Virus record (IMG/VR): IMGVR_UViG_3300008267_009156
Span: 1-22,944 of that record
DNA length: 22,944 nucleotides
Strand: one strand, 5' to 3'
DNA from: a virus
Shown: one piece after another, positions 13,964 through 20,916 of the stretch
Position numbering within the stretch: the stretch's first letter is position 1
Layout: each line of letters opens with the position of its first letter
The notes under the pieces: model-generated
Told to the model about the DNA's origin: nothing
Database searches by the model: none
Seen by the model: the letters and a program-made list of their open reading frames with translations, nothing else
Position numbers and translations under genes: made by a program

Positions 13964-14422
13964 TTAATCAGGAATATTTAAAATGTTCCATTTTTCAGGA
14001 TAAGGGACGGTAATTCCTCTTCTTATAATCTCCTGAGATCCTTTTTTAATTGATCCAAGAATTGATGATGTTGCACAATTTGAACCACCTAACCCAACAA
14101 TATATGCGTTAATCATATCGTATTCGCTATCGACATCACTCATTTCAGAATTAAAATATGCACACCAACCTTTACCTGAATGATTTGTGATTTCGGTACT
14201 AAATTCTTTTAAATCATCTCTGCTTTTCATAGTTAGTACTGCAGCTAATGCTGCCGGTTCATCATCATCAACATTTACACCGAGTATTGTTTTTTCAAGA
14301 GCATGTATAAAAGATTTAGCCGCGGTTGTACCGACACCTTCATTCAATAATCTTGATTCTTTAACAACTCTTCTTACAAGTCTTGTAAGATCTGATTCTG
14401 TTAATCTAATAATTCTTTTCAT
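13964..14422 (-). CDS. Leader A protein, putative internal capsid protein
   Basis: This 152-aa protein is of unknown function. It begins MKRIIRLTESDLTRLVRRVV, the same leader as the genes at 20905 and 22259. Candidate prohead-protease sites are LTE (residues 7-9) and LLNE-G at residue 28. The rest has two cysteines, one in KGWCAYF and one in GSNCATSS, and lacks a signal peptide or membrane segment. It stands alone between a bidirectional terminator and an ATATTTAT motif 32 bases before its start. A role as a packaged head protein is inferred from the shared leader; another possibility is a virion-surface protein using the leader as an anchor. Confidence 0.75.
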   Translation of the reverse strand: MKRIIRLTESDLTRLVRRVVKESRLLNEGVGTTAAKSFIHALEKTILGVNVDDDEPAALAAVLTMKSRDDLKEFSTEITNHSGKGWCAYFNSEMSDVDSEYDMINAYIVGLGGSNCATSSILGSIKKGSQEIIRRGITVPYPEKWNILNIPD

Positions 14423-14454
14423 AATTTTATTTTATTTTTTTATTGTCTTTTCAA

Positions 14455-14462
14455 ATAAATAT
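14455..14462 (-). promoter_or_regulatory. ATATTTAT motif before the leader A gene at 14422
   Basis: On the minus strand GATATATTTATTTG lies 32 bases before the ATG and just after the terminator of the UVR-domain gene. It is the only recognisable promoter-like element in the gap. Confidence 0.4.
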
Positions 14463-14489
14463 ATCGTTTTTAAAAAAAAGTTGTAAACC

Positions 14490-14523
14490 AAAAAAAAAAA
14501 CCCATCCTTACGGACAGGTTTAA
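14490..14523 (-). terminator. Rho-independent terminator of the UVR-domain gene
   Basis: On the minus strand AAACCTGTCC, loop GTAA, GGATGGGT is followed by a run of T. The stem has two G-T pairs. It begins 19 bases after the stop codon at 14543. Confidence 0.8.
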
Positions 14524-14542
14524 AAACTAAAATAAGAACATT

Positions 14543-14908
14543 TTATTTTAAACTTCTAATTTTATCTCTTATTTTGATTGCATTTTCAAAATCTTGTTTT
14601 TTTACACATTCATCTAGTTCTTCATTAAGTTTTATAAGTTCTTCTTTATTTTTTTCTAAATTTTTAATTTTGTCTCTTAACTCTACAGCTTCCTCAAAAT
14701 TTTGTTCATCGACAGCAATATCTAATTTTTGTTTTAATAAAGATATTTCATCTTGTTTATTAAGTCCCCCTCGTTTATTTGTGATGTAGGTAAATGAGAT
14801 ACTACCATCTTCAGACTTATAGTTTTTCCTTTCCCAATTATCACCATTAAAAAATGGATCTGACGACCATAGTTCGTTAAATAGTTTTTCAAAATTCCTA
14901 CTAAACAT
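14543..14908 (-). CDS. UVR-motif protein, possible ClpC adaptor (McsA-like)
   Basis: This 121-aa protein has two UVR motifs, QNFEEAVELRDKIKNLE (residues 69-85) and QDFENAIKIRDKIRSLK (105-121), at the end of a helical C-terminal half. The first 50 residues (with FFNGDNWERKNYKSEDGSIS) form a separate small domain of unknown kind. UVR motifs mediate contacts in UvrB, McsA and the middle domain of ClpC, and McsA works with ClpC. Here the gene is divergent from a ClpC-like gene that carries its own UVR motif, so an adaptor that docks UVR to UVR is a reasonable inference. It has no zinc-binding CXXC pairs, unlike bacterial McsA. Confidence 0.75.
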   Translation of the reverse strand: MFSRNFEKLFNELWSSDPFFNGDNWERKNYKSEDGSISFTYITNKRGGLNKQDEISLLKQKLDIAVDEQNFEEAVELRDKIKNLEKNKEELIKLNEELDECVKKQDFENAIKIRDKIRSLK

Positions 14909-14962
14909 AATTTTATTTTTTTTATAAGTTTATTTTGGTATGATTTTACACTAATTAAATGC

Positions 14963-15003
14963 CAAACATAAAAACATGACAAAATGTCAGTATTATACTG
15001 ACG
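14963..15003. promoter_or_regulatory. Palindromic operator region between UVR gene and clpC-like gene
   Basis: Two overlapping inverted repeats are visible: TGACA-AAA-TGTCA (14977-14989) and GTCAGTATTATACTGAC (14986-15002, perfect apart from the centre). On the minus strand a perfect -7 box TATGTTTG lies at 14970-14963, and the first palindrome falls in the spacer just upstream of it. This looks like a binding site for a dimeric regulator of the divergent pair. The regulator is unknown. Confidence 0.6.
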
Positions 15004-15024
15004 ATATGACAATAATAAAAAAAT

Positions 15025-15056
15025 ATTGATTATTAGTTTAGTTTCATTTAACTTTT
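15025..15056 (+). promoter_or_regulatory. Candidate Bacteroidota-type promoter for the clpC-like gene
   Basis: ATTG, then 20 bases, then TAACTTTT is an imperfect match to TTTG-N19-TAnnTTTG. It would start transcription about 20 bases before the ATG and lies downstream of the palindromes. Confidence 0.35.
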
Positions 15057-15084
15057 AACCAAATAAAAAAATAAAAAAAGTATT

Positions 15085-17121
15085 ATGATTGAATCATTTG
15101 ACGAATCAGAAAAATCTAAAAATAAAAATACTGAGACTAAAACAAAAACACCTGTTTTAGATAACTTTTCAAGAGACCTTATAAAACTAGCAGAAGAAGG
15201 AAAGTTAGATCCCGTTGTTGGTAGAGAAAATGAAATTAATAGAATTGCTCAAATTCTTTCAAGAAGAAAAAAAAATAACCCTATTATATTAGGAGAACCG
15301 GGTTGTGGTAAAACGGCAATAGTTGAAGGTTTAGCAAAGAAAATATTTGAGGGTGATTGCCCACAAAATTTATCAGGTAAAAGAATTGTTTCGTTAGATA
15401 TGACATCAATTGTTGCTGGAACAAAATATAGAGGACAATTTGAAGAAAGAATGAAAGTTATTATTGAAGAATTATATAATAACCCAGATATTATAATTTT
15501 TATTGATGAGATTCACACTATGATTGGTGCTGGAAATTCATCAGGGTCTATGGATGCGTCAAATATATTCAAACCGGCACTATCAAGAGGTGAATTACAA
15601 TGTATTGGTGCAACTACTTTAGAAGAATATAGAAAAAACATTGAAAAGGACGGAGCACTTGAAAGAAGATTTCAAAAAGTAATGGTTGACCCATCAACAA
15701 AAGAAGAGACCTTACAGATACTTCAAAATTCAAAAGATAGATATGAAAACCACCATAAAGTAACATATAGTGATGATATATTAAAACTATGTGTTGAATT
15801 GGCTGATAGGTATATCACAGATAGAGAGTTTCCTGATAAGGCGTTTGATATTATTGATGAGGTTGGTGCAAGATCTCAAGTAGAAATTAAATTACCTGAA
15901 ATTATTGAGGACCTAAAAAAACAAGCCCAAGAAATCAAAGAAGAAAAAGTTAGAGTGATAAACAGTCAGAGATATGAGGAGGCTGCAAATCTTAGAGATA
16001 AAGAAAGAAAAGTTTTAAATGATTTAGAAAGAGAAAAGGCTGAATTTGAAAAAAATAGAAATTTATTCAAAAGAGAAGTTACCGATGAGATTGTATATGA
16101 TGTTGTATCACTAATGACAAAAATACCAATTTCTAAAATTTCAACAGACGAAACTGAACAATTAAAAACTTTAAAAGATACCTTATCAACAAAAGTCATT
16201 GGTCAAGATGATGCTGTTGCAAAAATATCAAGATCAATTCAAAGAAATAAGGTCGGATTAAACGACCCTAAAAAACCAATATTTAGTGGATTATTAATTG
16301 GTAATTCGGGTGTTGGTAAAACTGAGTTGGCAAAACAACTTGCAAAACATATGTTCAATACAGAAGATGCACTTATTAGATTAGACATGAGTGAATTTTC
16401 AGATAAAATTGCAACATCAAAATTAACAGGAACATCTCCAGGTTATGTTGGTTATGAAGATGGTTCACCATTTTTAAATAAAATTAAAAATAAACCATAC
16501 TCAGTTATTTTATTAGATGAGATTGAAAAGGCCCATCCTGAAATATTTAATGTATTTTTACAAATGTTAGATGAAGGGTTTTTGACTGACGGACATGGAA
16601 GAAAAATTAATTTCAAAAATTGTATAATTTTAATGACATCAAACGTTGGGACAAAGGTGGTTCAAGATTTTGGTACCGGTGTTGGATTTGCAACAAACTC
16701 TAAAATTGAGAAAAAAGAAGAAGAGATAAAATCTTTATTAGAAAAAGAATTATTTAAAAAGTTTGCACCTGAGTTCATTAATAGATTTGATGAGATCATA
16801 TACTTCAAAGACTTAAACGAAAATGATTTAATGAAAATTGTTGATTTAGAACTTGAAAAAGTATATGAAAGGGTGTTATCAATTGATTTTGAATTAGAAG
16901 TTGATGAGACATTAAAAAAACATATTATAAGTGTTGGGACCGATACTAGGTTTGGTGCTCGAATATTAAAAAGAACCATTCAAAAGTGGGTAGATGATGC
17001 AGTTACTGATAAAGTAATTAGTGATAACCCTGAAAAAGGATCTAAATTTATTCTATCATATAATGAAAAAGATAAAAAAACTGAGGTTAAAATAAAAAAA
17101 CCGACAAAACGTAAAAAATAG
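15085..17121 (+). CDS. ClpC-like AAA+ unfoldase lacking the Clp N domain
   Basis: This 678-aa double AAA+ protein belongs to the ClpA/B/C group. A short charged N-terminus (1-23) replaces the usual double Clp N repeat of about 140 residues. D1 has Walker A GEPGCGKT (70-77), Walker B IIIFIDEIH (Asp141-Glu142) and ERRF. The short middle region (about 270-330) carries a UVR motif (SQRYEEAANLRDKERKV), as in ClpC and unlike the long ClpB coiled coil. D2 has Walker A GNSGVGKT (406-413), Walker B ILLDEIEKAHPE and INRFDE. A GVGF sequence (532-535) sits where ClpC holds its ClpP-binding VGF loop, so docking to host ClpP is plausible. A basic tail ends the protein. No terminator was seen directly after it; the next promoter begins 2 bases later. 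Confidence 0.93.
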   Translation: MIESFDESEKSKNKNTETKTKTPVLDNFSRDLIKLAEEGKLDPVVGRENEINRIAQILSRRKKNNPIILGEPGCGKTAIVEGLAKKIFEGDCPQNLSGKRIVSLDMTSIVAGTKYRGQFEERMKVIIEELYNNPDIIIFIDEIHTMIGAGNSSGSMDASNIFKPALSRGELQCIGATTLEEYRKNIEKDGALERRFQKVMVDPSTKEETLQILQNSKDRYENHHKVTYSDDILKLCVELADRYITDREFPDKAFDIIDEVGARSQVEIKLPEIIEDLKKQAQEIKEEKVRVINSQRYEEAANLRDKERKVLNDLEREKAEFEKNRNLFKREVTDEIVYDVVSLMTKIPISKISTDETEQLKTLKDTLSTKVIGQDDAVAKISRSIQRNKVGLNDPKKPIFSGLLIGNSGVGKTELAKQLAKHMFNTEDALIRLDMSEFSDKIATSKLTGTSPGYVGYEDGSPFLNKIKNKPYSVILLDEIEKAHPEIFNVFLQMLDEGFLTDGHGRKINFKNCIILMTSNVGTKVVQDFGTGVGFATNSKIEKKEEEIKSLLEKELFKKFAPEFINRFDEIIYFKDLNENDLMKIVDLELEKVYERVLSIDFELEVDETLKKHIISVGTDTRFGARILKRTIQKWVDDAVTDKVISDNPEKGSKFILSYNEKDKKTEVKIKKPTKRKK

Positions 17122-17122
17122 T

Positions 17123-17153
17123 TTTGTAATTGTCAAAAGTTTTCGTAAGTTTG
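17123..17153 (+). promoter_or_regulatory. Perfect Bacteroidota primary-sigma promoter
   Basis: TTTG (17123-17126), exactly 19 bases, then TAAGTTTG (17146-17153). Both boxes match the published consensus TTTG and TAnnTTTG. The same arrangement is conserved at the second DUF2927 gene. Confidence 0.85.
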
Positions 17154-17170
17154 TATTATAATTATTTAAT

Positions 17171-17782
17171 ATGGTTCTTATGAAAACTTTTCTTTTTTCT
17201 TTATTTTTATTTTTATCTTTGTTTTCTGTTTCTCAAACACAACAAGAGATTCAATCATACTTTAATGAAGTTGCGTATGGTAGTGATCAAATGAAAGGTG
17301 ATAATACTAATAAAATAACAAAGTGGGATAAAGATATTAAAATGTATTTGGATGGTTACTACACTAACCAAGATTTGATCAATGTAAAAAGTTTAATAAC
17401 AGAATTAAATACTTTAATTGGTAATATAAAAATTACAATTGTAAAAAATAAATCCGAAGCAAATTCAATTGTATTTTTTGGTGATTTTAACACTTTTAAT
17501 TCTAAATACCTATACAATCAATCACCATATATTTATTGTAATGGATATTGTCTAATATACGGTTTTGATGATAGTATTATTATTGATAATGTAAAAATTT
17601 TTATTAGAAATGATGTTTCATCTTTAGATAAAAAACACGCAATAATTGAAGAAATTACACAATCGTTAGGTTTAGCAAACGACTCTTGGTCTTATGAAGA
17701 TAGTATGTTTTATGAAGGTTATTCAACAACACAACAATTATCTAAAATGGATAAAGAAGTAATTAGAATGTTATATAAATAA
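17171..17782 (+). CDS. Secreted DUF2927-like protein, copy 1
   Basis: This 203-aa protein has an N-terminal signal peptide (MKTFLFSLFLFLSLFSVSQT), so it should leave the cytoplasm of the infected cell. The mature part ends with the DUF2927 hallmarks: HAIIEEITQSLGLANDSW, then DSMFYEGY, then LSKMDKEVIRMLYK. The H-x3-E-E arrangement recalls metallopeptidases, but no zinc site is proved. Two cysteines (YCNGYC) may form a disulfide. A second ATG at 17180 (MKTF) gives a more typical signal peptide and a longer untranslated leader, and may be the real start. It has a perfect host-type promoter and ends in a bidirectional terminator. It is a paralogue of the gene at 19697. Confidence 0.85.
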   Translation: MVLMKTFLFSLFLFLSLFSVSQTQQEIQSYFNEVAYGSDQMKGDNTNKITKWDKDIKMYLDGYYTNQDLINVKSLITELNTLIGNIKITIVKNKSEANSIVFFGDFNTFNSKYLYNQSPYIYCNGYCLIYGFDDSIIIDNVKIFIRNDVSSLDKKHAIIEEITQSLGLANDSWSYEDSMFYEGYSTTQQLSKMDKEVIRMLYK

Positions 17783-17813
17783 AAAAAAGGAACCAATTTG
17801 GTTCCTTTTTTTT
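17781..17813. terminator. Bidirectional terminator
   Basis: A8-GGAACC-AATTT-GGTTCC-T8 is symmetric and serves both the DUF2927 gene on the plus strand and the convergent gene ending at 17815. A near-identical hairpin lies at 20303. Confidence 0.9.
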
Positions 17814-17814
17814 A

Positions 17815-18759
17815 TTATTGCCATTTTAGGTTTGTACAAAAATATTCGGCATGTTTATTTGCTATTTCGTCAGGTGTTTTACCTATATCATCAAAAGAAT
17901 ACATATTATACCCCCCTTTTTTTGCTAAAGCAACAACCATACGACCAAAACCACCGCCATCTGAAACCCATCTACTTGATGGTACTGTTGGTTCTGAACT
18001 TGTCGACCATTTTTTAAATTTACAAGAATACTTTGCAGTTCTACAATTAATAGAATACTCATTTTCACCAGCTTTCATAAGAAAATCTTTGTTTGTTGTT
18101 TTGTCAGGACCATTACAAATGGTACTTACTGTGACAACTTCATCACCTTGTTTAGATCTATCAAAATCAAGATCTGTGTCAAATAAATAATATCCAATGT
18201 CATTATCCGCCTGACCAGATGGTTTAGTTAATTTTTTAGGTTCGTTTGACGGTGTTGTTGTCGTCGGTGTTGTTGTTGTCGTTTTTTGAGTTGCCGCTGG
18301 TTGGGTTAATTTATTACATAATGTAGTTACTATACTTTGCGCTATGTCTTTAATTTTTTTTCCTCCCTCATTTTTGTGAACTGCTAATCCGTTAGGATCG
18401 TATTTTAATACTATATCTTCAAAAGGATTTGAACCCGTTATCCAACCAGTTTTACAAAAATAATCAGTATCTGTTTTTTTACCAACTGTGACAAAATTAG
18501 TAACAAAATCATTTGACGGAAATATTCTAATACTAGCCTTAGAATCGGTTGGACTATCAATATTTATAGTATAATTAAAATAATCAGTCAAAACTGAATT
18601 CATTGCCGCAATTTTTTGATTTTCAAAAGCTTGAGCCGAAGTTGTTGTTTTTTGTGTTGCCGGTTTTTCAGTTAAGTACTGTCGGTTTGATGCTCTATAA
18701 TGCATCTCTAAAATCCTTCTTTTTTCAGATTCATTTAAACTTGATAAAATATTTTTCAT
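17815..18759 (-). CDS. Leader B protein with two YxC modules
   Basis: This 314-aa protein begins with leader B (MKNILSSLNESEKRRILEMH, then YRASNRQYLTE). LTE at 29-31 is a candidate gp21 cleavage site. The first module (about 45-145) contains TDYFCKTGW, NPFED and a closing IAQSIVTTLC, and is clearly like the C-terminal module of the gene at 19604. A Thr-rich linker (TTTTTPTTTTPSNEP) leads to a second module with several cysteines that ends IANKHAEYFCTNLKWQ, echoing the first module's end. There is no signal peptide or membrane segment. It follows the gene at 18777 by 17 bases of TAAA repeats. The function is unknown; an internal or head-associated virion protein is inferred from the leader. 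Confidence 0.75.
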   Translation of the reverse strand: MKNILSSLNESEKRRILEMHYRASNRQYLTEKPATQKTTTSAQAFENQKIAAMNSVLTDYFNYTINIDSPTDSKASIRIFPSNDFVTNFVTVGKKTDTDYFCKTGWITGSNPFEDIVLKYDPNGLAVHKNEGGKKIKDIAQSIVTTLCNKLTQPAATQKTTTTTPTTTTPSNEPKKLTKPSGQADNDIGYYLFDTDLDFDRSKQGDEVVTVSTICNGPDKTTNKDFLMKAGENEYSINCRTAKYSCKFKKWSTSSEPTVPSSRWVSDGGGFGRMVVALAKKGGYNMYSFDDIGKTPDEIANKHAEYFCTNLKWQ

Positions 18760-18777
18760 GTTATTTATTTATTTATT
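18669..18777 (-). repeat. Leader B DNA repeat, copy 1
   Basis: About 109 bases covering the leader B codons plus the TAAA-repeat spacer are nearly identical to 21648-21756, with only a few mismatches. The flanking coding sequence differs, so the leader moved or was copied as a unit. Confidence 0.85.
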
Positions 18778-19604
18778 TATTTTTGTGGAAATCCTACCGC
18801 CGCACAAACGTTTGTTACGAATGTTTGTGCAATAGATGCTGGTGTTTTTCCCGATTCAGTCTTATATACTGCGTAATTATCTTTTTTGTATTCTAGACTA
18901 AAAGTTTCAAAAGGGTTTGGCCCACCCCAACCAGTTTTACAATAATAAATTTCATTATTTTTGGCACCAACCTTTACAAAATTTTGATTTGCCGAATTTT
19001 TTAAAGTTATATGTAACGCAGGATTTTGTGGTGTTGATGAGCCTTCTGCGGATAATTCACCCATATTAAAATAATCACTATCACCATATTTAGAAATAGC
19101 GTTAAACATCTTACTTTTAAATTGTTCTTTTGCTATTTGAGCAGGTGTTTTGGCCTTTGCCGCAGTTGTAGCAACCGGTTTAGGTGCTAATTTTGCGGAT
19201 GCCTCACATTGTCTTTTTGCTAATGGTTCCATTCTTTCCACAACATTCCACAAAGGTTCGTAAATATAATTTTCATCATCTGGATTACCCTTTTCACCGA
19301 ATTTTGTGTAATTATAGATTCCAATGTTTGGAAATTTATCACTCCAATATTTACCAGGATTATTACATATATATTCTAAATTACCTTCTTTACTTTGGTA
19401 TTGGGGTAAAAGAGTAAAAGAAATTGCTGTTGGCTTATCTGTTCCCAATACTTCAGCCTTTGTTGCATATACTGTTGCTAATTCAGCCGCAGTTATATTA
19501 CTTTTAAACCCTTCAGTAAGGTACTGTTTTCCTGATGCCCTATAATGCATCTCAAGAATTCTTCTTTTTTCACCTTCATTAAGGTTTGTTAAAATATTTT
19601 TCAT
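18777..19604 (-). CDS. Leader B protein with a YxC module
   Basis: This 275-aa protein starts with leader B (NLNEGEKRRILEMHYRASG, then KQYLTE-G), the likely protease site being after Glu31. The middle part (ITAAELATVYATKAEVLG, then YICNNPGKYW, then KRQCEAS) follows a pattern of a hairpin, a Y-x-C and a later Cys. An Ala/Lys/Pro linker joins it to a C-terminal module (EIYYCKTGW, NPFET, SIAQTFVTNVC) shared with the gene at 17815. It is first in a two-gene minus-strand unit. An ATTTAT motif lies 18 bases before the start. No known family was recognised. Confidence 0.75.
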   Translation of the reverse strand: MKNILTNLNEGEKRRILEMHYRASGKQYLTEGFKSNITAAELATVYATKAEVLGTDKPTAISFTLLPQYQSKEGNLEYICNNPGKYWSDKFPNIGIYNYTKFGEKGNPDDENYIYEPLWNVVERMEPLAKRQCEASAKLAPKPVATTAAKAKTPAQIAKEQFKSKMFNAISKYGDSDYFNMGELSAEGSSTPQNPALHITLKNSANQNFVKVGAKNNEIYYCKTGWGGPNPFETFSLEYKKDNYAVYKTESGKTPASIAQTFVTNVCAAVGFPQK

Positions 19605-19622
19605 ATAATTTTATTTTTATTA

Positions 19623-19630
19623 ATAAATAC
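19623..19630 (-). promoter_or_regulatory. GTATTTAT motif before the gene at 19604
   Basis: On the minus strand GTATTTATTAATAAAAA lies 18 bases before the ATG, in the same layout as ATATTTATTAATAAAAA before the gene at 22259. Confidence 0.4.
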
Positions 19631-19648
19631 ATTATATCAACAAAAAGT

Positions 19649-19679
19649 TTTGTAAATATCAAAAGTTTTCGTAAGTTTG
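19649..19679 (+). promoter_or_regulatory. Perfect Bacteroidota primary-sigma promoter, second copy
   Basis: TTTG (19649-19652), 19 bases, then TAAGTTTG (19672-19679). The sequence AAAAGTTTTCGTAAGTTTGT is shared with the first copy. Confidence 0.85.
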
Positions 19680-19696
19680 TACTATAATTATTTAAT

Positions 19697-20305
19697 ATGA
19701 CTTTTATGAAATCTTTTCTTTTTTCTTTATTAATGTTAATAACATTTTATTCTGTTTCTCAAACACAAGAAGATATTCAATCATACTTTAATGAAGTTGC
19801 GTATGGTAGTGAAGAAATGGAAGGACCAAAAAGAAAATTATTGTTAAAATGGGATAAAGAGATTAAGATGTATTTGGACGGTTATTATACCAATCAAGAT
19901 TTGATAAACGTTAAAAATATAATATCGGAGCTTAGTGTTTTAAGTGGTATTAAAATAACAATTATTAAAAATAAATCAGAAGCAAATTCAATAGTCTATT
20001 TTGGTGATTTCAATACATTTAATTCAAAATATTTATACAATCAATTACCATATATAAATTGTTATGGGTATTGCACAATATATGGTTTTGATGATAGTAT
20101 TTTTATTTCTGAAGTTAAAATATTCATCAAAAATGACGTATCATCGTTAGATAAAAAACACGCAATAATTGAAGAAATTACACAATCTTTAGGTTTGGCA
20201 AATGATTCTTGGACTTATGAAGATAGTATGTTTTATGAAGGTTATACCACAACTCAACAATTATCTAAAATTGATAAAGAAGTTATCAGAATGTTATATA
20301 AATAA
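19697..20305 (+). CDS. Secreted DUF2927-like protein, copy 2
   Basis: This 202-aa paralogue of the product at 17171 has the same signal peptide layout (MKSFLFSLLMLITFYSVSQT) and the same C-terminal motifs: HAIIEEITQSLGLANDSWTY, DSMFYEGY and LSKIDKEVIRMLYK. Differences cluster after the signal peptide (EEMEGPKRKLLLKWDKE) and in the first third, while the C-terminal half is nearly unchanged, so that half is under stronger constraint. The cysteine pair (NCYGYC) is kept. An internal ATG at 19706 may be the true start, as in copy 1. It has its own perfect host-type promoter and a bidirectional terminator. Confidence 0.85.
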   Translation: MTFMKSFLFSLLMLITFYSVSQTQEDIQSYFNEVAYGSEEMEGPKRKLLLKWDKEIKMYLDGYYTNQDLINVKNIISELSVLSGIKITIIKNKSEANSIVYFGDFNTFNSKYLYNQLPYINCYGYCTIYGFDDSIFISEVKIFIKNDVSSLDKKHAIIEEITQSLGLANDSWTYEDSMFYEGYTTTQQLSKIDKEVIRMLYK

Positions 20306-20335
20306 AAAAAGGAACCTAATTGGTTCCTTTTTTTA
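20303..20335. terminator. Bidirectional terminator, second copy
   Basis: A7-GGAACC-TAATT-GGTTCC-T7 lies between the DUF2927 copy 2 stop and the stop of the convergent gene at 20336. Confidence 0.9.
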
Positions 20336-20905
20336 TTATTGTTTTGTTAATTTAACTTGTTGTATTTTTTTCTGTGATGCCTGACATTGTAATTTACAAG
20401 CCGCCATAAATTCATTGTATTCAGTACTACCTTTTTTGAAATATAGGTCGTAATATTGTGCGCTTCCCGCTACGTTAGTACCTTCTGTTACACAAAAATA
20501 TGTCGGTGTTGCTATTAAATTTTGCATTCTTGGGTCCTCTTTCGGGGTTTTCATTTCAATATAAACCGTACTAACAATTTTATTACCTTCAGCTCCGCTA
20601 ACATTGACTTTAGATCCCCCAAAAGCTGCGAGTTTATCATTAATAACACTACTTCTCCAATCAACCATATTACTAACGTAGGTATCTAAAGGTGTTGTAC
20701 CAGCACCAGCATTTGCTGCTGTACCTGCTTGTGCCGTTGCACAATGTTTAGTAAAAAACCCATCAGCAATACCGGTAAACCCATCAACTGTCTTTTTTGT
20801 ACAATCAACTGGTAGTGAAATATTTTTGGGTGTGTTTTGTTCAGATATTACTCTTTTTATTAATCTAGTAAGTTCTGATTCTGTTAATCTAATTTTTCTT
20901 TTCAT
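20336..20905 (-). CDS. Leader A protein with CTKKTV segment and YxC module
   Basis: This 189-aa protein starts with leader A (RLTESELTRLIKRVISE-Q), with candidate cuts after LTE (residue 9) and ISE (residue 22). It is followed by a segment nearly identical to the gene at 22259 (DCTKKTVDGFTGIADGFF, then HCATAQAGT). The C-terminal module (SSVINDKLAAFGGSKVNVSG, EGNKIVSTVYIEMK, TYFCV, YYDLYFKKGS, CKLQC) is homologous to that of the leader B protein at 20917. So it combines leader A with a module that elsewhere carries leader B. It is last in the three-gene unit 22259-20336. Function unknown. Confidence 0.75.
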   Translation of the reverse strand: MKRKIRLTESELTRLIKRVISEQNTPKNISLPVDCTKKTVDGFTGIADGFFTKHCATAQAGTAANAGAGTTPLDTYVSNMVDWRSSVINDKLAAFGGSKVNVSGAEGNKIVSTVYIEMKTPKEDPRMQNLIATPTYFCVTEGTNVAGSAQYYDLYFKKGSTEYNEFMAACKLQCQASQKKIQQVKLTKQ

Positions 20906-20909
20906 ATTA
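20727..20909 (-). repeat. Leader A plus CTKKTV DNA repeat, copy 1
   Basis: About 180 bases are nearly identical to 22084-22263, covering the start region, leader A and the DCTKKTV segment, with a one-codon length difference. The downstream coding sequence is unrelated between the two genes. Confidence 0.85.
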
Positions 20910-20916
20910 TGTTATT

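Larger units (their letters stand above)
17122..17813. repeat. Segmental duplication, copy 1 (promoter, DUF2927 gene, terminator)
   Basis: The block from the TTTG box through the coding region to the GGAACC hairpin has a clear second copy at 19648-20335. Promoter and leader are almost identical over about 50 bases, and the coding parts are diverged but collinear. Confidence 0.9.
19648..20335. repeat. Segmental duplication, copy 2 (promoter, DUF2927 gene, terminator)
   Basis: This is the second copy of the block at 17122-17813, with the same order of promoter, signal-peptide gene and GGAACC hairpin. Confidence 0.9.

Noticed and set aside
13964-14422. Leader A as a secretion signal peptide
   Set aside because: It is basic and amphipathic with no continuous hydrophobic core, unlike the real signal peptides at 17171 and 19697.
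14734-15012. Minus-strand frame overlapping the UVR gene start and the intergenic palindromes
   Set aside because: It covers the regulatory region and overlaps a gene with clear UVR motifs in another frame; no family likeness.
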